DNA from: Sphaerimonospora thailandensis
GTDB taxonomy: Bacteria > Actinomycetota > Actinomycetes > Streptosporangiales > Streptosporangiaceae
Assembly (NCBI RefSeq): GCF_016863115.1
Contig: NZ_BOOG01000051.1
Location: 1-52,077 of the forward strand
Length of the DNA stretch: 52,077 bases
Direction of reading: 5' to 3'
Positions within the stretch are counted from its first letter, which is position 1. Each line of letters opens with the position of its first letter. The notes beneath the pieces were generated by a model that had not been told where the DNA came from, made no database searches, and was given only the letters and a program-made list of their open reading frames with translations. The translations under genes and the position numbers were made by a program. Shown one piece after another: positions 16,912 through 25,364 of this stretch.

Positions 16912-17852
16912 GACAGCCGCACCTTCGGGTTGAGGAAGCAATAGACCACGTCGATGGCCATGTTGATGATTACGACGAACATCGCGGAGAACAGGATCAG
17001 CACCTGGATCGACGGAAAGTCGTGCGACCGGATGGATTCGATCGCGAATTTGCCGATGCCCGGTGCACCAAAGATCTCCTCGACGATCACCGTTCCGGAA
17101 ATCAGGTGACTCAAGCGAATGCCGAGGACTGTGATGGCCGGCGCGGCGGCGTTCTTCATAATGTGCTTCCCGACGAGGGACCTCGCCGGGATTCCCTTGG
17201 CGATGGCGGTCTGGATGTAGGGCTGCTCTTGGACGTGTAGATAGCTGGTGCGTACCTGGCGTGCCATCTCTGCGGCGGCGAACACCCCGAGGGTGAGGCA
17301 CGGAAGCACCAGATGCTTCATCCAGGGCACGACGCCGCTGCTGATCGGTGTATATCCCAAGGCGGGGAGCCAGCCTAGCTGGACGGAGAAGGTGCCTGTC
17401 AGGATGGTGGCCAGCCAGAAGTTGGGAATCGCCAACCCGACCGCGGTAGCCAGCAGCGCCGCGCGGTCGAAAGAACGCCTAGCGCGCATTCCCTGCAGCA
17501 AACCGATCGGCACGCCGAGAAGCACCGCGATCAGTAGGGTGCCTGCGGCGATGCTCGCCGTCACCGGGAGGCGCCGCAGCAGTTCTGAGCTGACCGACTG
17601 GCCGGTTACCCAAGAGGTTCCCAGGTCTCCGGTGAGCAGTCCCCCAAGCCAGCTCACGTAGCGGCTCACGAAGCCCTGGTCGAGGCCGATCTGCTGGCGG
17701 ATCGCCTCGACGCGCTCGGCATTGGCACCTTCGCCTGCGATCGCTGTCGCCGTATCACCAGGCAGTAGATAGCTGAGAGAGAAGGCCATCAGCGTGACCA
17801 GAAACAGCATCGGCAGTGACGTCAGCAACCGCCGGGTGACCAATGCAGTCAC
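16908..17852 (-). CDS. ABC transporter permease, DppB type
   Basis: This encodes 314 residues from GTG 17852, preceded by GGAGGAG at seven bases. The family pattern is clear: an N-terminal span (LLTSLPMLFLVTLMAFSLSY), LLPGD, GLDQGFVSRYVSWLGGLL, DLGTSW, then membrane segments and the loop YIQTAIAKGIPARSLVGKHI. The C-terminus has the ETIFG-like motif EEIFGAPGIGKFAIESI. It is the first gene of the long minus-strand block, so the promoter should lie between 17853 and about 18060. Together with DppC and the fused ATPase it forms a peptide/nickel-class importer in the cytoplasmic membrane. Confidence 0.9.
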   Translation of the reverse strand: MTALVTRRLLTSLPMLFLVTLMAFSLSYLLPGDTATAIAGEGANAERVEAIRQQIGLDQGFVSRYVSWLGGLLTGDLGTSWVTGQSVSSELLRRLPVTASIAAGTLLIAVLLGVPIGLLQGMRARRSFDRAALLATAVGLAIPNFWLATILTGTFSVQLGWLPALGYTPISSGVVPWMKHLVLPCLTLGVFAAAEMARQVRTSYLHVQEQPYIQTAIAKGIPARSLVGKHIMKNAAAPAITVLGIRLSHLISGTVIVEEIFGAPGIGKFAIESIRSHDFPSIQVLILFSAMFVVIINMAIDVVYCFLNPKVRLS

Positions 17853-18059
17853 AAGTGAACTCCTCCGGGCTCCTGCACGCGTACCGCCGAGGGTACTGTC
17901 GGTGCGCCACGATCGGGATGCGGTCCCGCTACCCGAGATGGTGTACGAGCGGGGCTGTTGTCCAGCGCCGTGACAGAGTGCTTTCTGCAGTGGAGAACGG
18001 GCAGGTCGGTCGGCGTGGGTCCTGTGTAAACGGTCACGAGAAACTGGCTCTGGCACAAA

Positions 18060-18420
18060 GAGCGTGACGCCCAAGACGGTGACGTTGAGCACATCGCCAA
18101 GATGGCGGTCCGTTACCTGCTGATGGTCGAACTGGGCCAGCATTACGGGTGCGTGGCGACAGGTGCATACCTACGAGCGTCCGACCCCGAATCCAAGGGC
18201 GGGGTGGAGAACACCGTGAAGATCGCCAAAGAGGACCTGATACCCACGGCCACCAACCTGCGCGCGGTCTGTGGAAGCTTTGCCGAGCTGGAGGAGGCCT
18301 GCGCGGCCGGCCTGGTGAGAGCCGGTCAACACCCGTCGGCACCGCGCCCCCATCGAGATCCTCGCCGAGGAAGGCGCACGCCTGCACCTGGTCCCGCTCC
18401 TGTCATCCTGATCGCCAGAA
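18060..18420 (+). pseudogene. IS21-type transposase fragment
   Basis: The frame from about 18102 reads HYGCVATGAYLRASDPESKG then GVENTVKIAKEDLIPTATNL and FAELEEACAA, which matches the region around the final acidic residue of IS21/Mu-type DDE transposases. A frameshift just upstream (VEHIAKMAVR is preceded by an out-of-frame KTVT) and another after about 18310 (continuing as IEILAEEGARLHLVPL in a different frame) show decay. N-terminal and most catalytic parts are missing. It marks a past insertion between the importer operon and the SDR block. Confidence 0.65.
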
Positions 18421-18504
18421 ACATGGCGTCCATTCCAGCAGGCGAAGAGCCTCGGCTGGTCCGCAGGCGGAACTCAGTCGAAACACCTGACGGAGGCGCG
18501 TTGC

Positions 18505-19305
18505 CTAGACTTTGTGCCCCGCGTCCACTGCGATTACCTGCCCGGTGATGGCCGAGGCTCCGACGTCCGAAGCGAGAAGCACCGCCATCGCCCCCATCTC
18601 GTCCGGTTGCACGATTCGTTGCTGCAGGTTCTGGGAGGTCGCGCTGTGTAGATATTCGGCGATCGTCGTTCCCTCGCGCGAGGCGAGCTCCGCCCAGTCG
18701 TGCGTCTCGGTCCATCCCGGGCAGAGGCAGTTCACGTTGATGCCCCACCGGGCGCAACTCGCTGCCAGCGAGCGCGTGAGTCCCACCAGACCGTGCTTTG
18801 CCGCGGTGTATCCTGCACGCGATCCGCTGCGTCGAGACGCCCCCGAGCCGATGTTGATAATGCGTCCGTAACGGTTTTCCTTCATGTGTGGCAGCGCAGC
18901 CCGGGTCGCCCACCATGCCGACATCAGGTTCAGCACTAACTCGGCATGAAACACCTCGACGTCGCCGGAGAACGGGTCGTGGTCGCCGGCGATCCGTCCA
19001 CCCACGTTGTTCACGAGCACATCCAGCCTGCCGTATTTATCAATCGCCGCCTGGACGGGCGCTGCAGCACCATCGGCGGTGGTGGCATCGGCGACCACGA
19101 TCGAACCCGTCGACCCAGCCCGCTGCACCAGGGCGAGCGTCTCCTCCAGATCCGAGCGGGTGCGCGAGGACAGGACGACGGTCGCCCCTTCGCATGCGAA
19201 GGCCACGGCCAGGGCGCGTCCGATTCCCTTCCCTGAACCGGTGATCACGCCGACGCGGCCCGAGAGCGCCCCGGCGGAGCGGGACCCCGTTTCGTTGGTG
19301 CTCAG
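18505..19305 (-). CDS. SDR-family oxidoreductase with probable CTG start
   Basis: The only ATG/GTG/TTG in frame is GTG at 19248, which would cut into the first beta strand (GRVGVITGSGKGIGRAL). A CTG at 19305, overlapping the TGA of the upstream gene, has GGAG seven bases before it and restores a full N-terminus (266 residues). I therefore annotate from CTG, with that uncertainty. Motifs are TGSGKGIG, NNVGG, the Ser of NIGSGAS, and YTAAK, with GQVIAVDAG at the end. The Arg after beta-2 (SSRTR) suggests NADPH preference. It is the last of a three-gene minus-strand set with the SnoaL-like protein and a zinc alcohol dehydrogenase. Confidence 0.78.
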   Translation of the reverse strand: MSTNETGSRSAGALSGRVGVITGSGKGIGRALAVAFACEGATVVLSSRTRSDLEETLALVQRAGSTGSIVVADATTADGAAAPVQAAIDKYGRLDVLVNNVGGRIAGDHDPFSGDVEVFHAELVLNLMSAWWATRAALPHMKENRYGRIINIGSGASRRSGSRAGYTAAKHGLVGLTRSLAASCARWGINVNCLCPGWTETHDWAELASREGTTIAEYLHSATSQNLQQRIVQPDEMGAMAVLLASDVGASAITGQVIAVDAGHKV

Positions 19306-19823
19306 GACTGGTCTCCGATCTGGGCAAAGAGCCGCCGTGATGCCTCGCGGCCGTCAAGCGGCCGGTTCACCCGGGAGACGACGCGCCAGCCCTCGCCGTT
19401 ACGAACGAAGCGCCAATGGTTCGCGGAGATGCGCGCGATCCGGTAAATGCCCGCTTCGTGAGCGATCAGGAGAGCGTGGTTGAACGCCTCTGCCTCATCG
19501 CCCTGCACCGAGATCCGCGGCGTCGTCAGAACGTGCCCGGCACCCTCACGGATGAGCGCCTGATGCATGGGCGAATGCACCATCTGCGCGATCTGCTCGC
19601 GGCCCTGCATGCCGAGGACGCCGTCGACCTCGTACCGGCCGGACTCGGTCCACAGCTGTGCCGTGCCCTCGGCGTCGCCCGCATCGACGAGCGGACCGTA
19701 GCTCATCACCAGCCGCGTGATCTCGTGCGCGTCTGCGACGCAGCGCAGGCGAGCCAGCTCGTCGCGCAGTACCGCGAGCTCGCGCAGCACCTCGCCGCCG
19801 AACGAATCGGTCGAAGTAGCCAC
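19302..19823 (-). CDS. SnoaL-like (NTF2-fold) protein
   Basis: This encodes 173 residues. GTG 19823 follows the TGA of the alcohol dehydrogenase gene by one base. It opens with a coiled-coil-like helix (EVLRELAVLRDELARLRCVADAHEI) and then the SnoaL/NTF2 pattern: RLVMSYGPLVDAGDAEGTAQLW, GRYEVDG, GREQIAQMVHSPMHQ, and a terminal strand WRVVSRVNRPLDG. Such proteins act as small cyclases, dehydratases, isomerases or hydratases on polyketides, steroids and aromatics. The delta-5-ketosteroid isomerase fold is related, but I cannot identify catalytic residues with certainty. Confidence 0.75.
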   Translation of the reverse strand: MATSTDSFGGEVLRELAVLRDELARLRCVADAHEITRLVMSYGPLVDAGDAEGTAQLWTESGRYEVDGVLGMQGREQIAQMVHSPMHQALIREGAGHVLTTPRISVQGDEAEAFNHALLIAHEAGIYRIARISANHWRFVRNGEGWRVVSRVNRPLDGREASRRLFAQIGDQS

Positions 19824-19824
19824 C

Positions 19825-21138
19825 TCAGACCTGCCCGGCGGGCGCGGCGTAGCTGATGATCGGCAGGATGCGGTCTCGGTCGAGCGCGTGCCGGAGGGCG
19901 ATGTCACCTTGCTCGAACGGCAGCACAGGATCGCACAGTGCCCGCGCGTCCAGGTGACCGGACTCGATCAGCTTCGCCAGACGCGGGATGTCACGCAGCA
20001 CGTTGCCGCCGCCGTAGGACGCGGACAGGTATTGCTTGGCGTGGTAGTCGAATGGCCCTGGGGCGGGGTCCCATACTGCCGGGTCGCTCGTGGGCGCCGT
20101 CCATCCCGTGTGCACGAAGGTCCCCCCGCGACGCGTCGCGGCGACGCCCCACGACACCGGGGCCGAGCCAGTGGGGTCGCGAGGTTGCCCGGTGGACGGG
20201 GCACCGAAGGTGCGGCCGGTCGCCTCGAAAACGTGGTCGGCGCCGCGACCGTGGTAGAAGCCGGTGTACGGCTTGCCGCCGGCTGCCATGTTCTCGCTGG
20301 TTGGCCCGCACAGTTCACGGATCCGCTCGACCACGTCGGCGTCGAGTTCATCCGCATCGAGGACGACGTGCGCCCCCGCCTCCTTGGCGGCGGTCATCCG
20401 GTGCGGAATGCGCTCGACGGCGATGATCAGCCGGGCACCCATCATCCGCGCCGCCTGGATGATCGCCAGGCCGAGCGGGCCGGTGCCGATGACGGCTACG
20501 CTCGACGCGATCGTGATCGGCATGCCGATCAGGCCGAAGCTCCAGCCAGAGCCCGGAGCGCAGGACAGCGCCGAGAGTTCGACGTCCGACAGCGGCGAGT
20601 CGTTGACGGGCACGACCCACGCCTCCTGGCACACCGAGAGCTCGGCGAATCCACCCGTGTGATCCTGCCAGACCGGCGTGCCGTCGAGCAGGGTCGCGAA
20701 AGCGGGGTTATCGCGATCTGCCCACTGGATGTCGTTCTTGTGCCCACACGCGTACCACTCACCGCGCACGCAGCTGTAGCAAGTCCCGCAACTCGGCAGC
20801 ACCGTCGTTACCACGCGATCGCCCACGGCCACCCGCCGCACCTGCGATCCGACCGCCACCACCACGCCCGCAGCGCCGTGCCCAGGAGCCTTGGCCCGCC
20901 CGTCAGTGAAGTCGTGCCCGCCGCGGGGGGTGAGGGTGGCGTCGCTGGCTGCGTCGGTGTGCAGGCCGTCCGGCAAGAACTCCGCCAGCGTGTAGCAGGC
21001 CTGTGCAGCGCGGTTATGCACGACGACGTCCGTCGGCCCGATCGGTTCGAGCTGCAACTGTTCGATCGCGAACCGGTCCCGGTATCGCACCCAGCCCCGG
21101 AACGGGGATGTCAGGTCGGGCGAGGTCTTGGCGACCAT
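19825..21138 (-). CDS. Zinc-binding alcohol dehydrogenase (MDR family), copy 1
   Basis: This encodes 437 residues from ATG 21138 with AAGGAG five bases upstream. It is longer than the usual 340-380 residues. It shows GHGAAGVVVAVG and VGDRVV, and the four-Cys structural-zinc loop CGTCYSCVRGEWYACGHK. The Rossmann site is VAVIGTGPLGLAIIQAARMMGA, and HGRGADHVFEATGR is also present. It is a close paralogue of the divergent gene at 21329, sharing long stretches such as GGFAE, PVNDSPLSDVEL and HTGWTAPTSDPAVW. The insert of about 20 residues after TLAEFLPDG is absent from copy 2. It presumably oxidises a primary or secondary alcohol; the two copies may act on different intermediates or stereoisomers. 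Confidence 0.85.
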   Translation of the reverse strand: MVAKTSPDLTSPFRGWVRYRDRFAIEQLQLEPIGPTDVVVHNRAAQACYTLAEFLPDGLHTDAASDATLTPRGGHDFTDGRAKAPGHGAAGVVVAVGSQVRRVAVGDRVVTTVLPSCGTCYSCVRGEWYACGHKNDIQWADRDNPAFATLLDGTPVWQDHTGGFAELSVCQEAWVVPVNDSPLSDVELSALSCAPGSGWSFGLIGMPITIASSVAVIGTGPLGLAIIQAARMMGARLIIAVERIPHRMTAAKEAGAHVVLDADELDADVVERIRELCGPTSENMAAGGKPYTGFYHGRGADHVFEATGRTFGAPSTGQPRDPTGSAPVSWGVAATRRGGTFVHTGWTAPTSDPAVWDPAPGPFDYHAKQYLSASYGGGNVLRDIPRLAKLIESGHLDARALCDPVLPFEQGDIALRHALDRDRILPIISYAAPAGQV

Positions 21139-21328
21139 TGCTTCTCCTTCTCGCGGGTCTGACCGGCTGGACCTGGTCACTGAGCGTAAGCCTAGGTCAG
21201 CTTGTGAGGCGGGCCCGCGACCGCGCTAGCACCTTCTGGACACAAGAACGGCCGCGTCCACGTCCATGACCGCCCGGAATCGCTTCTAGATTGCAGACAG
21301 CTGAAACCCGGACGGAAGGACGGCGAGA
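21139..21328. promoter_or_regulatory. Divergent promoter region of the two alcohol dehydrogenases
   Basis: This 190-bp gap separates divergent paralogues, so it must hold both promoters. No strong inverted repeat stands out. TAGATT at about 21286-21291 could be the -10 for the plus-strand gene. GGAAGGA at 21314-21320 is the ribosome-binding site for GTG 21329. Confidence 0.4.
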
Positions 21329-22582
21329 GTGCAGACCGAGGCGGCGGGAACGCCGGAGACGATGCGCGGCTGGGTCCGCTACCAGAACTGGTTCGAGATC
21401 CGGCAGCTGCGGCTGCGGGACCGGCGCCCGACCGATGTCGTGATCAAGAACCTCGCCGCTCAAGCGTGCTACACGCTGGTACCCAACGTCGCCGTCCCGA
21501 ACGAGCGACGCGAGAAGGCGGTCAGCCCAGGCCACGGCGCGATGGGAGTCGTGGTAGAGGTCGGAGAGCAGGTGCGCCGGGTGAAGGTCGGCGACCGCGT
21601 TGTCACCCCGGTCACCCCTAGCTGTGGCACCTGCTACAGCTGCGTGCGCGGTGAGTGGGCGGCGTGCGGGCACAAGAGCGACATCGACTGGACCGACCCG
21701 ACCTATCCGGCCAATCCGCCGTTCGCCACCCTGGAAGACGGCACGCCCGTCTGGCAGGACCACACCGGTGGTTTCGCCGAGTACTCCATCTGCCCGGAGC
21801 CTTGGGTCATTCCGGTCAACGACTCGCCGCTGTCGGACGTGGAACTGGCCACGCTGGCTTGCGTGCCGGGACCGGGCTGGACGTTCGGCCTGGTCGGCAT
21901 GCCGATCAGCATCGCCTCCAGCGTCGCGGTGATCGGCGCCGGCCCGCTCGGGCTGTCGATCATCCAGGCCGCCAAGATGATGGGCGCGCGGCCGATCATC
22001 TCGGTGGAGCGCATCCTGCACCGCGTGGAAGCCGCCAAGGCGGCCGGCGCCACCGTGGTGCTCGATCCCGACGAACTCGGGGACGGCGTCATCGACCGCA
22101 TCCGCGAGCTGTGCGCTCCGGACACCGAGAACATGGCTGCCGGTGGCAAGCCGCACACTGGCTTCTACAACGGGCGCGGCGCCGACCATGTCTTCGAGGC
22201 AACCGGCCGCACGCTCGGCGAGCCGAGCACTGGGCAGCCGCAGGACCGGACTGGCGCGCAAGCGGTGAGCTGGGGATTCCGGGCGACGCGCCGCGGGGGC
22301 ACTTTCGTGCACACCGGCTGGACGGCACCCACCTCCGATCCCGCGGTGTGGGAGTCGGCACCTGGGCCGTTCGACTACCACGCCAAGCGGTACCTGTCCG
22401 CCGCCTATGGCGGGGGCAACGTGCTACGCGACATTCCGCGCCTCGCGAAGCTCATCGAAATGGGCTACCTCGATGCGAAGGCACTAGTCGATCCGGTGCT
22501 GCCATTCGAGGAGGGTGACGTGGCGCTGCGCCACGCTCTCGACCGTGACCGCCTGCTGCCGATCATCACCTACGGAGGCTGA
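21329..22582 (+). CDS. Zinc-binding alcohol dehydrogenase (MDR family), copy 2
   Basis: This encodes 417 residues from GTG 21329 after GGAAGGA. Features are GHGAMGVVVEVG, the structural-zinc loop CGTCYSCVRGEWAACGHK, the NAD(P) site VAVIGAGPLGLSIIQAAKMMGA and NGRGADHVFEATGR. It mirrors the divergent copy 1 across nearly its whole length, so the pair arose by duplication with inversion or by independent acquisition. It starts a plus-strand set with a luciferase-like oxidoreductase 2 bp downstream and an SDR after that. Function is dehydrogenation of an alcohol intermediate, substrate unknown. Confidence 0.85.
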   Translation: MQTEAAGTPETMRGWVRYQNWFEIRQLRLRDRRPTDVVIKNLAAQACYTLVPNVAVPNERREKAVSPGHGAMGVVVEVGEQVRRVKVGDRVVTPVTPSCGTCYSCVRGEWAACGHKSDIDWTDPTYPANPPFATLEDGTPVWQDHTGGFAEYSICPEPWVIPVNDSPLSDVELATLACVPGPGWTFGLVGMPISIASSVAVIGAGPLGLSIIQAAKMMGARPIISVERILHRVEAAKAAGATVVLDPDELGDGVIDRIRELCAPDTENMAAGGKPHTGFYNGRGADHVFEATGRTLGEPSTGQPQDRTGAQAVSWGFRATRRGGTFVHTGWTAPTSDPAVWESAPGPFDYHAKRYLSAAYGGGNVLRDIPRLAKLIEMGYLDAKALVDPVLPFEEGDVALRHALDRDRLLPIITYGG

Positions 22583-22584
22583 CC

Positions 22585-23457
22585 GTGCGGCCACTGCACA
22601 TCGGACTCATCAGCCCGATCGTCTCACGTGTGCCCGCAGTCAGCTGCGAGTGGGAGGACGAGGCGGGGATCGAGGAGCTCGCACGCATCGCGGAGACCGC
22701 GGACCGGCTTGGCTTCCACCACCTCACCTGCAGCGAGCACATCGCCGTGCCGACTGGAGGCACGACGACGCGCGGTGCCGTCTTCTGGGACCCGCTACCC
22801 ACCCTGGGATTCCTTGCTGCTCGTACTCGGCGGCTGCGCTTGGCTACTCAGGTCGTCGCGCTCGGGTTGCACCACCCGCTGGCCGTCGCCAAGCGCTACG
22901 GCACGTTAGACCGGGTCTCAGACGGCCGGCTCATCCTCGGGGTCGGCATCGGCAGTATCGAAGAGGAGTTCGAACTCCTCGAGGTGCCGTTCCGCAGCAG
23001 GGCCAAACGCACCAACGAAGCGATGCGCGCGCTGCGTTGCTCTTTGGGGCGCCGTGAGCCGCAGTTCACGGGGGAGTTCTTCAGCTATTCAGACGTGATC
23101 GTCGAGCCGCACGCAGTGCAGGAACATGTACCGATGTGGGTGGGCGGGCGCAGTGGCGCCTCGCTCGATCGGGCACTGGGCCTGGGGGACGGTTGGGTGC
23201 CCACCGATCTTGGTCACGAGGTGGTCGCCGGCATGCTCGCCGAGCGTGAGGTGCCGGACGGCTTCGACGTCGTGCTCGGCACCGGACTGTGCGACCCGAT
23301 TGGGCAGGCCGCGCGCACCGTGGCAGCCATCGAGGCCGCATCCGCAGCCGGGGCGACCGTCGTGAACGTCACCATCCGGTCTCGATCGGCTGGTCATTAC
23401 TGCGAACAGGTCGAGGCCCTGCATGCCCTGGTCGCGGATCGGCTGCTGGTCGCCTGA
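22585..23457 (+). CDS. LLM-class (probable F420-dependent) oxidoreductase
   Basis: This encodes 290 residues from GTG 22585, two bases after the previous stop. The luciferase-like TIM-barrel pattern is plain: IEELARIAETADRLGFHHLT, CSEHIAVP, RTRRLRLATQVVALGLHHPL, YGTLDRVSDGRLILGVGIGS, EEEFELL, and PMWVGGRSGASLDRALGLGDGW. In actinobacteria this subfamily mostly uses coenzyme F420 for hydride transfer, though FMN-dependent monooxygenases share the fold. In this setting it may reduce a ring or enone, or oxygenate a ketone. Confidence 0.85.
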   Translation: MRPLHIGLISPIVSRVPAVSCEWEDEAGIEELARIAETADRLGFHHLTCSEHIAVPTGGTTTRGAVFWDPLPTLGFLAARTRRLRLATQVVALGLHHPLAVAKRYGTLDRVSDGRLILGVGIGSIEEEFELLEVPFRSRAKRTNEAMRALRCSLGRREPQFTGEFFSYSDVIVEPHAVQEHVPMWVGGRSGASLDRALGLGDGWVPTDLGHEVVAGMLAEREVPDGFDVVLGTGLCDPIGQAARTVAAIEAASAAGATVVNVTIRSRSAGHYCEQVEALHALVADRLLVA

Positions 23458-23510
23458 TATCCCGTCGCGGGCCGACTGCCGGTCCGCCGCACAGCGAAGG
23501 AGAGCTGATA

Positions 23511-24302
23511 ATGGTGGACCCAGGCAAGTACGGGCCGTGGGCGGTCATAGCCGGCGGTTCTGAAGGCGTCGGCGCAGCGTTCGGCCGACTGCTCGCCGAC
23601 GCCGGGATCAACCTGGTGCTGCTCGCACGCAAGCCTGGGCCGCTCGAGCGCACCGCGGCCGAACTGGCGGGTCGGGGGGTCGAGGTCCGTACGGTCTCGG
23701 TGGACCTGACCGACGCGGGCGCGATGGAGCAGATCGCCGCGGCCACCGCCGATCTTGAGGTGGGGCTGCTGATCTGCAACGCCGGCGCGAACACCAATCA
23801 CGTGCCCTTCCTGGAAAGTGCGCCGGGGAACGTGCAACGCGTGATCGACCTCAGCATCACCTCGCCGCTGGCGCTGTGCCGGCACTTCGGCCCGCCCATG
23901 CGGGAGCGCAAGCGGGGCGGCATCATCCTTGTCGGCTCGCTCGCCGGCTATATGGGGCAACCGGAGATCAGTATCTACTCCGGTGCCAAGGCGTTCAGCC
24001 GGGTGTTCGCCGAGGGGCTCTGGCTGGAGCTACGCGAGCACGGTGTCGCCGTGCTCGAGCTCGTGCTGGGCGTGACCCGGACCCCGGCAATGGAACGGCT
24101 CGGGCTGCGCTTCGACCTACCCGGACTGATCGTGGCTGAGCCCGAGGACGTGGCCCGCGAAGGTCTGGAGCATATCGAGCACGGGCCGCTGCACATCGCG
24201 GGTGGCAACGAGGAACTCGCGGCACGGCGCAACGGGCTAAATCGAGCCGAGATCATCGCCAGCGCCCACCAGCAGTCACGGCAACTGATCGGTCAGGGCT
24301 GA
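23511..24302 (+). CDS. SDR-family oxidoreductase (long-chain-type)
   Basis: This encodes 263 residues. The ATG at 23511 has AAGGAGA seven bases before it, so it is preferred over upstream starts within the previous gene. Cofactor motif is AGGSEGVGAAFGRLLADAG (GGSxGxG variant of the SDR glycine motif), then Arg in LARKPG suggesting NADPH, CNAGA, the Ser of VGSLAG and YSGAK. The pattern resembles 17-beta-hydroxysteroid dehydrogenase type 12-like and DltE-like SDRs. It ends the plus-strand set and converges on the IclR gene. Confidence 0.82.
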   Translation: MVDPGKYGPWAVIAGGSEGVGAAFGRLLADAGINLVLLARKPGPLERTAAELAGRGVEVRTVSVDLTDAGAMEQIAAATADLEVGLLICNAGANTNHVPFLESAPGNVQRVIDLSITSPLALCRHFGPPMRERKRGGIILVGSLAGYMGQPEISIYSGAKAFSRVFAEGLWLELREHGVAVLELVLGVTRTPAMERLGLRFDLPGLIVAEPEDVAREGLEHIEHGPLHIAGGNEELAARRNGLNRAEIIASAHQQSRQLIGQG

Positions 24303-24369
24303 AAGCCCGGACCGATCAGGCGGCGCGGGTCGCTTCCGACGGCGGCGGTGCCGGTCAGCCGACGGCGAC

Positions 24370-25179
24370 CTAGCGCCGGGTGGTGTCACCGCCACGCAGT
24401 GCCCCCAACTGGCTCAATAGGGGGCGGGCGGCTGCTGCAGCATCCAGGAGATGTTGGGCTAGCTCGGGCAGGCGGCTGTTGGGACACCGCGCGCTCGCGA
24501 CGCCGACCGCCAGCGCACCGCGTAGCCGGCCTTCCTGGTCGCGCAGGGACACGGCCGTTCCCACGACGCTGCGTTCGTGCTCCTCCCGGCTGACTGCAAA
24601 CCCGGCGCGACGCACCGACGCCAACTGCCGCTTCAGAGTCGGCAAATCCGCCGGGGCAGGCCCGTAGACGTCGGGCAGGCCGCGCGGGTAGAGCGCGTCG
24701 ATCTCGGCCGGGGAGAGGTGCCCAAGCATCGCCTTACCGGCTGCGGTGCAGTGGGCCGGCATGGTGAGCCCGGCGCGGGAGATGACGCGCAACGGGTGCT
24801 CGGCCTCGACACCCTCGACGAAGAATGCGGCCGTCCCGCGGAGGACGACGAAGTGGACGGTCTCGTCGAGCGCACGCATCACATTGGTAAGCAGTGGTCG
24901 CAGCACTGCGGCCTGGTCGCTGAGAGCAGGTTCGGTGCGAGTTCGCCGCAGGTGATCCGGCACCGGCTCATACGTGCGGCGGGCGTTCTGCACCGCGAAG
25001 CCGCGAAAGACCAACATCGCGAACAGCCGGTGCGCGGTGGACGGTGCGACGCCGAGCAGCCGCGCCGCCGCAGTGACGCCGAGTTCGTCATGCTCGTGCA
25101 GCAACTGCAAGAGCCGCAGGGCATTGTCGACCGACTCGATGGGGTAGGGAACTGACGCCGTGCCAATACTGTGCGACAC
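24370..25179 (-). CDS. IclR-family transcriptional regulator, left copy
   Basis: This encodes 269 residues from GTG 25179, which has GAGGAGG five bases upstream. The N-terminal winged helix is NALRLLQLLHEHDELGVTAA then RLLGVAPSTAHRLFAMLVFRGF. The C-terminal effector domain has VEGVEAEHPLRVISRAGLTM and PAHCTAAGKAMLGHLSP. It is built like the IclR protein at 47137, including VAPSTAHRL against VARSTAHRL, and should sense an aromatic or CoA-linked effector. It sits next to the wreck of a second gentisate operon, so it may be an orphaned regulator of those lost genes, possibly now acting on the surrounding promoters or on the intact copy. Confidence 0.85.
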   Translation of the reverse strand: MSHSIGTASVPYPIESVDNALRLLQLLHEHDELGVTAAARLLGVAPSTAHRLFAMLVFRGFAVQNARRTYEPVPDHLRRTRTEPALSDQAAVLRPLLTNVMRALDETVHFVVLRGTAAFFVEGVEAEHPLRVISRAGLTMPAHCTAAGKAMLGHLSPAEIDALYPRGLPDVYGPAPADLPTLKRQLASVRRAGFAVSREEHERSVVGTAVSLRDQEGRLRGALAVGVASARCPNSRLPELAQHLLDAAAAARPLLSQLGALRGGDTTRR

Positions 25180-25303
25180 GGTCACCTCCTCGTGACGCAA
25201 CGACCCCGGGCATAGCTGCCGCTGCGAACATTAGGCAAGTAGTGCCGGGTAGGGTCAAGGTTATACCAGCGATGTGCAACGCCCCGTGATCGCACTCGCT
25301 CAC

Positions 25304-25364
25304 TCACCCATGCAGCCAGTCGATGTGGGTGTAGTCGTCGATCGCGCGGGCCCGCAGTGTAACG
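25304..25364 (-). pseudogene. C-terminal scrap of a 3-hydroxybenzoate 6-hydroxylase-like gene
   Basis: In the frame ending at the TGA at 25304-25306, the minus strand reads VTLRARAIDDYTHIDWLHG. The intact hydroxylase at 43214-44464 has LLLRHRAIDDYSFTDWVYG at the matching place, and the DNA around GTCGTCGATCGC is nearly identical. Only about 20 codons survive, joined directly to the gentisate dioxygenase fragment at about 25356. Small size makes this a homology call by pattern, strengthened by the same gene order as the intact operon. Confidence 0.65.
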
